Made by a program: the position numbers and the translations under genes. Below, one piece after another: positions 58,033 to 64,000 of a stretch of 64,000 nt of DNA. Source of the DNA: DSPP01 sp964607165. Its GTDB lineage: Bacteria; Zixibacteria; MSB-5A5; DSPP01. The stretch is from contig CAZSIT010000011.1 of NCBI GenBank assembly GCA_964607165.1, forward strand, positions 7,742-71,741. Reading direction: 5' to 3'. Each line of letters begins with the position of its first letter. The first letter of the stretch is position 1. A model generated the notes under the pieces. That model did not search any database. It was not told where the DNA came from and saw only the letters and a list, made by a program, of their open reading frames with translations.

Positions 58033-60620
58033 AAATCGTATCCCAGCCAGAGGTAAAATTTTTTCCCTTCTTTAGTCGAATGCGCCCAGGCCGCGCCAAT
58101 TGGCCCCACCGGAGTGGCGGCTTGCAAGCCGGCCATAAAACCGGAGGAGAAATTCCGAAAATCAAATTCTTCCGCTTTCGTCCATCTCTTTTCCAAATCC
58201 CAGCGCAGCGCCGGATAAACGCGTCCCCACAATTTAGCTCTCAACCCCGCGCCCAAAACCAGAAACTGCCGGGCGGTGTAACCTTTGCGATGGCTGCCGG
58301 CGAAAAAATCCGGCCCGCCCAAACGAAAAAGCTCCGCTTGCGGCAAATCTCCGCTGGAAAGCCCGGAGGTAACCTGCGGCAGAAAGGTCAGAGATTTTCC
58401 AATAGGCAAAAACTGGGAAAAGAACGCATAGGCCTTGCGCTGATTGACGTTTCCGCCCAAAACATTGGAGGCTACGCTAACCCAGACCGCGTTGTAAGCC
58501 CCGCGGCCGGCAAAAGGATTTTTATCCCGGGTATCCACAACCGAGCGAAGGGAAATGGAACGCAGCTTGAATAGCTGGCCGGAGTACGCTTCCGCCCCCT
58601 CCACAAAATTCTCCGCGCGCGCCTCCGCCGACACCGTTCCCAAGCGAAAAATATGCTGGCCCAAGGACCAATACCCTCCCCACCTTCTTTCCCGATAGGG
58701 AGAGAAATTCTCAAAATCGGAGTACCTTCGCCATCTTTCGCGGTATAACAAAACTCCGAGGCGTGAAGTCAGATAAGTTTTGAAAACTCGATCGGTCTTG
58801 AACGAAACTTCATACAGCTGGCGGCGAACGCCGTATTGCAGATGAGTTTTAAACTCCGTGCCGATGCCCAAGAGATTGGCGTCGATAAAGTCCACGAATC
58901 CTTCGCTTTCAAAATCACTGACATAATGTCCCCCCAAACGCATCTGTTCATATTTCTTTTCTTTTAGAATTAAGGTCAACACCGGCCCGCTGGCTCCCGG
59001 CTCCAAATTGGCCGAAACCCGTTCGAAAAGTCCGGTGGCATAGATGTTGGTCACCCCCCGCGAGACCCGCCGGGAATTGAAAAGCATTCCTCCTTTGAGA
59101 GGAAAGTTCTGCATCACGACCCAGCTTCGCGTTCGGCGATTTCCCTCCAGGGCCACCTTTTCCAACTTGGCCTCCCGCATTTCAAAACCGAATTTTCCCG
59201 CTGCCGAATCTTTCCACACCGGCCGCGGGGCGCCCAGAAGATGATAACCGGCACTTTGGTATTTCTCTTCTAACTTTCTACCAGCGGCCAAAACTTCGCG
59301 AAAGTCCAAAGGCTCCCCAAGGGAAAAAGACACCATCGCCAGTAAGTCGGACGCGGCAAAAACGGTATTGCCGGAAAAGCTTACCGCATAGATTTTTGGA
59401 TTTGGAATGGCTTGAACCGACAGAGAAGCGTTGGCCGGATCATAATTTGCTTCCACCTGCCGATATTTTCCCGTTGCCGCAAGCGAATCCAGCCAGGCTT
59501 GCAGGGTCAGAACCGGAACAGAGTCTCCCGGATGAAAGGCGAAGTCCCTCTTCAACTCCACAGGCATTTCGAGACGGTCAAAACAAATCTTTCCTTTCGA
59601 AACCGGCGGCGAAGATTCTTGCAAAAGCCGCAAAATCTCTTCCTTCTTTGCCATAACGGCTTGGTAGCCGAAATCGAAAAGCAGACGGCCGGCCGAAAAA
59701 TCCCGCGAGCGATATCTTTTCAAATCCGGCTCTATGACCAAATCGGCGGAGGCCAAAGCGGATCTCTTTCTTTCTAAAGTTAAAATCGTGGTCGCCTGAT
59801 CGATAACATCCAGGGGAGTTTCCAGCTGGTCAGCTCTCAAAAGCGGCGCGGAAGTGTTGACGGCAATTACCACATCCGCCCCAAGTTGCCGGGCCATCTC
59901 CACCGGCACCGGTATCAAAAGCCCGCCATCAACCAAAAGCCGGCCCCCCTTTTCCAGGGGAGTAAAAGCCAAAGGGGCGCTTAAAGTCGCCCGCAAGGCT
60001 TCGGCCAGATCGCCGGTTGCAAAAACCACCGTATCCCCGCTGACCAAGTCAACCGCCAGCGTTCGAAACGGGATGGGCAGTTTGGAAAAATCAAATCCCG
60101 CCTTTACATTAGCGGCCGCCGTCAAATCCGAAAAAAGATTGGAAAGTCTTTGGCCGCTCGTGACCGCCAGCGGAATGGCCGGCTTTAGCCCCTCGAATCG
60201 AATCGAAAGAAAATAATTTTCGTTCCCTTCCTTCTGGGTCGAAAAAAGAGAGCTGCGCCGCGGCTGGTCGCGAAAAATTTCGCCCCAGTCGATCCCGGTG
60301 ATAATCCGCTCCAGCTCGTTCGGCCGGTATCCGCAGGCGTAAAGCCCACCGATTACCCCGCCGATGGAAGTTCCGGCCACCGCATCCACTTTCACCCCCA
60401 GCTCTTCCAGCGCTTGCAAGGCCCCAATTTGCGCCAGCCCCCGCGCCCCCCCGCCGGAAAGCGCCAGGCCGACCTTCGGCTGCCCCGGCCGTTCGGCAAG
60501 CGTCTCTTTGTAGTTATCTAATGCTATTACGCGCTTATAATTAAATGAAGCCGCCCCGCCAAAAGAGTAAATAAAGAAGGGGAAGAGAAAAATTCGCCAG
60601 CTTGTCTTCAACCAGGCCAT
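58029..60620 (-). CDS. Patatin-like phospholipase fused to POTRA and outer-membrane barrel (PlpD-like)
   Basis: 863 aa from the ATG at 60620; the longer frame to a TTG at 60662 lacks support. A signal peptide (to ~24) precedes a patatin domain (48-340): oxyanion loop GGGARG (56-61), nucleophile Ser85 in GTSIG, and the dyad Asp231 in DGG. Then POTRA-like units (about 400-480 and 490-560: AVSFSGNTVFAASDLL, VALEGNRRTRSWVV) and a C-terminal BamA/FhaC-type barrel (570-863) ending LWLGYDF. This is the type Vd autotransporter layout, in which the lipase is moved through its own barrel. With 863 residues it is longer than PlpD (about 730), chiefly by a second POTRA-like unit. Divergent from the methyltransferase gene, 70 bp apart. 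Confidence 0.9.
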   Translation of the reverse strand: MAWLKTSWRIFLFPFFIYSFGGAASFNYKRVIALDNYKETLAERPGQPKVGLALSGGGARGLAQIGALQALEELGVKVDAVAGTSIGGVIGGLYACGYRPNELERIITGIDWGEIFRDQPRRSSLFSTQKEGNENYFLSIRFEGLKPAIPLAVTSGQRLSNLFSDLTAAANVKAGFDFSKLPIPFRTLAVDLVSGDTVVFATGDLAEALRATLSAPLAFTPLEKGGRLLVDGGLLIPVPVEMARQLGADVVIAVNTSAPLLRADQLETPLDVIDQATTILTLERKRSALASADLVIEPDLKRYRSRDFSAGRLLFDFGYQAVMAKKEEILRLLQESSPPVSKGKICFDRLEMPVELKRDFAFHPGDSVPVLTLQAWLDSLAATGKYRQVEANYDPANASLSVQAIPNPKIYAVSFSGNTVFAASDLLAMVSFSLGEPLDFREVLAAGRKLEEKYQSAGYHLLGAPRPVWKDSAAGKFGFEMREAKLEKVALEGNRRTRSWVVMQNFPLKGGMLFNSRRVSRGVTNIYATGLFERVSANLEPGASGPVLTLILKEKKYEQMRLGGHYVSDFESEGFVDFIDANLLGIGTEFKTHLQYGVRRQLYEVSFKTDRVFKTYLTSRLGVLLYRERWRRYSDFENFSPYRERRWGGYWSLGQHIFRLGTVSAEARAENFVEGAEAYSGQLFKLRSISLRSVVDTRDKNPFAGRGAYNAVWVSVASNVLGGNVNQRKAYAFFSQFLPIGKSLTFLPQVTSGLSSGDLPQAELFRLGGPDFFAGSHRKGYTARQFLVLGAGLRAKLWGRVYPALRWDLEKRWTKAEEFDFRNFSSGFMAGLQAATPVGPIGAAWAHSTKEGKKFYLWLGYDF

Positions 60621-60690
60621 ACTAAAGTCAAAATTATAAGAAAAAAAAGCCAAAGATTCCAATCGGAACGAAAAAACATATATTCACCCC

Positions 60691-61452
60691 GTGCCAACCC
60701 GAAAAGACGAAAAAATACTGCGCGCCGCCTTCTTCAAAAAAAACCGTCAAAATGAAAACCATTTTGTCGTGGAAGGGGAACGCGCCTTTGCCGAACTTTG
60801 CCGAAGCAACTGGAAGATTTTAAAAATCTATGCCGAGCCAAAGATGGTAAAAAAAGCGCTTCAATTAGCGGCGCCAAACCGAACGCTGCCGATAGAAGAA
60901 ATTTCCGCCAAAAAATTGGCCGAATGGGCGGAAACCGAAACTCCCCCCGGCATTCTTGCCTTGGTCGAAAAACGGACATTCAAACTTGAAGAGTTGGCTG
61001 CTGAAAACCATATCCTTGTATTAGACAATGTGCGCGACCCCGGCAACGTCGGCACTTTGCTGCGCACGGCCCGCTCTCTGGGTTGGAATGGGGTTGTGCT
61101 TTTGAAAGGAACGGCCGAGCTTTTCTCTCCCAAAGTCGTCCGCTCGACCGCCGGTTCTCTGTTCCATCTGAAAATAGCAACCGACGTCCCGGTAGAAAAA
61201 ACCATCGAATATCTGAAAGAAAACAATTTTCAGATTTGGGCTGCTGATTCCAATCAAGGGATTGCGCCAGAGGGCGGTACTGTGCCAAATAGATTGGCGC
61301 TTGTAATTGGCAGCGAAGCTGGCGGCGTCTCGTCAGAAATTTTGTTGAAAGCCGATCTGCGCATCAAAATCCCTTTAGCCCAAGGGGCCGACAGTCTAAA
61401 CGCCGCCGTTTCGGGAGGAATCTTAATGTATCTGCTGGGTCCAAAAATATAG
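60691..61452 (+). CDS. SpoU/TrmH-family RNA 2'-O-methyltransferase
   Basis: 253 aa from a GTG. An N-terminal substrate-binding part (1-100, with FVVEGERAFAEL) is followed by the trefoil-knot domain: motif 1 VLDNVRDPGNVGTLLRTA (110-127), motif 2 LALVIGSEAGGVSSE (202-216), motif 3 IPLAQGADSLNAAVSGGI (227-244). It moves a methyl group from SAM to a ribose of rRNA or tRNA. It looks like the RlmB/TsnR branch; the exact target is open. Ribosome site is not clear, and the promoter lies in the 70-bp divergent gap. Confidence 0.92.
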   Translation: MPTRKDEKILRAAFFKKNRQNENHFVVEGERAFAELCRSNWKILKIYAEPKMVKKALQLAAPNRTLPIEEISAKKLAEWAETETPPGILALVEKRTFKLEELAAENHILVLDNVRDPGNVGTLLRTARSLGWNGVVLLKGTAELFSPKVVRSTAGSLFHLKIATDVPVEKTIEYLKENNFQIWAADSNQGIAPEGGTVPNRLALVIGSEAGGVSSEILLKADLRIKIPLAQGADSLNAAVSGGILMYLLGPKI

Positions 61453-61646
61453 AGGCACCCGCCATTGGCGGGTCGTGCCCTTCCCCTTAATTCTACAGAG
61501 AAGCGGTTGTGGCGCAGGATAAAGTTTCGCTTTTGCGGAACGTATCCTGCGTTGCCTTGTGCTGGACGCAGGTTAGATAAGACTTAACCTGCGCCACAAA
61601 GCCCTCTCAATAGAATAGAAGGGAAAGGGCGGTTCTCGAACCGCCC
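61453..61646. repeat. Palindrome cluster between methyltransferase and kinase genes
   Basis: The 194-bp gap is made mostly of hairpins. They include GTGGCGCAGGAT/ATCCTGCGTTGCC (about 61510-61556), the 33-bp repeat at 61566-61598 (also at 34718-34750), and a GGGCGGTTC/GAACCGCCC palindrome at 61627-61646 that directly abuts the kinase stop codon. Confidence 0.8.
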
Positions 61647-64000
61647 CTACACCTTCTTTTTCAACCGCGCCAGCCGCTGCCTGGCATCCGCCACTTCCGC
61701 AATCCCCGGGTCGGCATTCTTCCAGATTTCCAGGAACTCTTGATATTTCTCTATCGCCTTGTTGTTCCAGCCCGATTTTTCATACGCCAGCCCCAAAAGG
61801 TAATGGGTCTTGACTGCCCAAATTACTCGCCCAGCTCGGGTTTCATCATATCTTGAAAGCGTCTTTTCAAAAACGGCTACCGCTTCGCCCAACCGATTGG
61901 CGTCCAAGTAGGCCTTGCCGAACGCAAACTGGACAAAAAAATCCGGAACTGTCTTCGCCGCTTTCTCAAAATTAGTAAGTGCGGCTTGCCGGTCTCCCTT
62001 GCCCGACTCAATCCATCCGACCGCATACCAATACTGCCAAATTCGGATTGAATCTAACTTAACGATACTTTGCTTCAAAGACTTTGCGACTTCTTCTGCT
62101 TTGGAAATGTCACCATCTTCTGCCAGAAGCTGAACATAATAATCCCGGCTTTGCACCGGATCGGTAGGGTTAAGCCGACGGGCAATTTCCATACCTATTT
62201 TTACTTCTTCCAAAGCCATTTTCAGATTTTTCTTCTCCTCATAAATCATTGCTTTTACGTAATGCTTAAACGACAAGGTTCCCTCATTACGTTCCATTTT
62301 GTCCGCCCCTATTCCCTGGTCCAAAACCGCCAGCGCCTCCTCAAGCTTCCCCTGATAAAGAGGGACAGAAGCCAGAAGGGTCCTTGCCCACCACCGAGCT
62401 TCCTTGCTATCTTTCGAAGCCAGCGCCGAAAAACAGCTTTCCGCCCGGGCATAATCTCTTTTAAACAAATACATTCGGCCCAGCCCCCCTAAATTCTCAT
62501 AGTCATCCGCTTTTGCCTCCGCCGCCCTTCTGAAATACCGAATCGCCGAATCCAGGTTTCCGCTTTTAGCATAAAGGTCTCCCGTCTTAGACAAAGTCAT
62601 ATCAAAGTCCGGCTTTTTCTCCAACGCTTTTTTGTACGATTCAATCGCCAGCTCTATTTGGTCATGTCCGGCATACAGGTCTCCCCGGGTGTCGTAGGGA
62701 TTGGGTTCGTCCGGCGCCAGGGAGATGTATTTGTTTATCGCCCAAATTGATTTTTCGAAATCTCCGGCTTTATCATAAGCATAGGCCAGCTCGTTGTACG
62801 CCAGCTTATAAAGCGGGTCTATCTCAATCGCCTTAATTAGATAAGGAATGGCTTCTTTCGGTTTTTTGAGTAAAGAGTGAAAAAGGTCCCCCAGCTTATA
62901 GAACGCCTCTTTCTCGTCGGGATAGCGTTTGGTTATTTTCTTTAGCTCCTCAATTCGTTTCAGCGTATCCCCTGCCTTGCCCAACTCAAGGGCCTTGATG
63001 TAATATTTTTCCTTCTGGCTAACCTTGTCGGAGTATTTTACCGCTTGGGCTATCAGCTTTTCCCCCCCCGCATCCGCACTTCTTTCTGCAAAACCGGCCA
63101 GCCGGTAATAGGCCATCGCGAAAGTGGAATCCAAAGCCAGCGCATTTCTGTAGCTCTTTTCCGCCTCTGAAGTATAGACTTTGTTCTCATAATCAAACCC
63201 CTCCAGATAATAACGATACGCTTCCGGGGAATGGGTGGTAACTTCGGAGATCGGTTTATCCGGCTCTTTGGACGCCTGGGCTGGCAAAGCCAAATCCTTT
63301 TTTACCTCGGCGCTCAATTTGTCCACCACCGCAAACAAATCCTCTCCGGCTTGCCCCGAAACCCGCTGGGAGGCCAAAATCTTCCCGGTGGTAGCTTCCG
63401 AAACCTCGGCCGTCAAAACCAGATTCGGCCTGGCTTGTATAACCTTGCCGGTTAAAATCCATTTCACTCCGGCTTTCTTGGCCACTTCCGAGGCCACCCC
63501 TTTGTCCAAAACTTTTAAATCCTGCTTGCCCAAAAGCTTCAAAATGTCGTACAAACGTTGCTGGCTCACCACGCTCATATATTCTGATTCCGACAAATCA
63601 GTGATTAAAAGCGAAGTAATCATCTGGGCGGTTTTATCCTTATCCTCCGGGTCGGCGACGTTCTCGAAATACATAATCGCCAGCGAATTTTCAGCGGCGG
63701 CGGATTCTTTATCCGTCCCTATCTCAATACTGAACGGCTTGAAAATGAGAAATAAGGCAATAATCAGAGCGCCCAACGTTGGAAGAGCAAACGCCAAAAT
63801 TTTCCTTCTTCTTCGCGCTTTTTCATCCGGAGTTGAAACCGAAACACCGGATTCCACATTTCTTTTGACCCTTCTCAAATCCGCCACCAAATCGGCAACC
63901 GACTGATAACGCTCTTCCGGTTTTTTGGCCAAGCATTTGGAGACTATTTCCTGTAACCCCTGGGGGACCTTGCTGCTATAGCGCGCTAAAGGGTGAGGCT
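61647..64000 (-). CDS. Second Ser/Thr kinase-TPR receptor (partial, N-terminus beyond the window)
   Basis: The open frame runs to position 64000 and on past the edge; the visible part is about 784 residues. It starts in the kinase C-lobe (PHPLARYSSKVPQGLQEIV, then CLAKKPEERYQ), has one membrane helix, the LAIMYFENVADPEDKDKTAQ domain (TolB/FlgO-like), and TPR units to the end RLARLKKKV. An apparent TTG start at 63932 is only a codon inside the kinase. It shares long stretches of identity with the 23226-26207 protein (for example KKITKRYPDEKEAFY, LIKAIEIDPLYKLAYN), so the two are paralogs, in the same orientation 35 kb apart. The ligand or target of either is unknown. Confidence 0.92.
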   Translation of the reverse strand, partial: PHPLARYSSKVPQGLQEIVSKCLAKKPEERYQSVADLVADLRRVKRNVESGVSVSTPDEKARRRRKILAFALPTLGALIIALFLIFKPFSIEIGTDKESAAAENSLAIMYFENVADPEDKDKTAQMITSLLITDLSESEYMSVVSQQRLYDILKLLGKQDLKVLDKGVASEVAKKAGVKWILTGKVIQARPNLVLTAEVSEATTGKILASQRVSGQAGEDLFAVVDKLSAEVKKDLALPAQASKEPDKPISEVTTHSPEAYRYYLEGFDYENKVYTSEAEKSYRNALALDSTFAMAYYRLAGFAERSADAGGEKLIAQAVKYSDKVSQKEKYYIKALELGKAGDTLKRIEELKKITKRYPDEKEAFYKLGDLFHSLLKKPKEAIPYLIKAIEIDPLYKLAYNELAYAYDKAGDFEKSIWAINKYISLAPDEPNPYDTRGDLYAGHDQIELAIESYKKALEKKPDFDMTLSKTGDLYAKSGNLDSAIRYFRRAAEAKADDYENLGGLGRMYLFKRDYARAESCFSALASKDSKEARWWARTLLASVPLYQGKLEEALAVLDQGIGADKMERNEGTLSFKHYVKAMIYEEKKNLKMALEEVKIGMEIARRLNPTDPVQSRDYYVQLLAEDGDISKAEEVAKSLKQSIVKLDSIRIWQYWYAVGWIESGKGDRQAALTNFEKAAKTVPDFFVQFAFGKAYLDANRLGEAVAVFEKTLSRYDETRAGRVIWAVKTHYLLGLAYEKSGWNNKAIEKYQEFLEIWKNADPGIAEVADARQRLARLKKKV

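Noticed and set aside
63932..64000. Gene start at the TTG at 63932 for the right-edge protein
   Set aside because: The frame continues upstream to the window edge and encodes the kinase C-lobe, like the paralog; the TTG is an internal Leu codon.

Overview
The window looks like a chromosomal segment of a Gram-negative bacterium from a poorly cultured lineage. Pointers to a diderm are a type IV pilus machine, a patatin fused to an outer-membrane barrel, an SppA carrying an exported N-terminal domain, and SecDF. The mix of an archaeal-type geranylgeranyl reductase with its own ferredoxin, DUF4159/DUF4175 genes, a dockerin surface protein, roadblock/MglA genes and TolB-like/TPR Ser/Thr kinases suggests the FCB superphylum (for example a Zixibacteria- or KSB1-like candidate phylum). 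That placement is inference from gene content; no rRNA gene is present to test it.

Layout. 0.2-2.8 kb: two pilus-type prepilin-like genes (PilX/DUF4900 and PilW). 3.1-5.5 kb: membrane pyrophosphatase behind a CRP-like operator. 5.7-16.9 kb: a large minus-strand type IV pilus/polarity cluster: a PATAN (DUF4388) protein, a small membrane protein, a TPR-roadblock protein, a membrane-anchored roadblock protein, an MglB-like roadblock protein, an MglA GTPase with a long tail, another roadblock protein, then pilB, pilT and pilC, a terminator, and a PilS-like kinase. 17-21 kb: comEC, murJ, rpsT. 21.2-26.2 kb: geranylgeranyl reductase and ferredoxin around a 152-bp direct repeat, then a kinase-TPR receptor. 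26.4-31 kb: SppA fusion, DedA, CBS/CorC protein. 31.4-33.6 kb: a beta-solenoid surface protein. 33.7-35 kb: thi4 under a TPP riboswitch. 35-37 kb: DEAD-box helicase and a di-iron hydroxylase. 37.2-39.8 kb: secDF. 40-43 kb: dockerin protein lying between degenerate copies of the secF 3' end. 43.3-48 kb: three tandem GT-C glycosyltransferases. 48-54 kb: DUF4159-DUF4175-TPR operon. 54-58 kb: DUF2723 glycosyltransferase and a DMT permease. 58-61.5 kb: patatin/barrel protein and a SpoU methyltransferase. 61.6 kb to the edge: a second kinase-TPR receptor, cut by the window.

The best candidate for an under-described system is the 7.6-16.9 kb cluster. It places one MglA GTPase, four roadblock-fold proteins in four different architectures and a PATAN protein in one transcription direction with the pilus extension ATPase, retraction ATPase and platform. 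This reads as a pole-selection or motor-switching circuit for type IV pili. ComEC downstream of it makes DNA uptake through the same pili possible.

Intergenic DNA is unusually rich in short palindromes and dispersed repeats. Several have moved up to, or into, gene ends (ferredoxin C-terminus, kinase stop codons, hydroxylase C-terminus). Tandem or dispersed gene duplication is also prominent: three GT-C genes, two kinase-TPR genes, three secF tails, and internal duplication in the dockerin protein.
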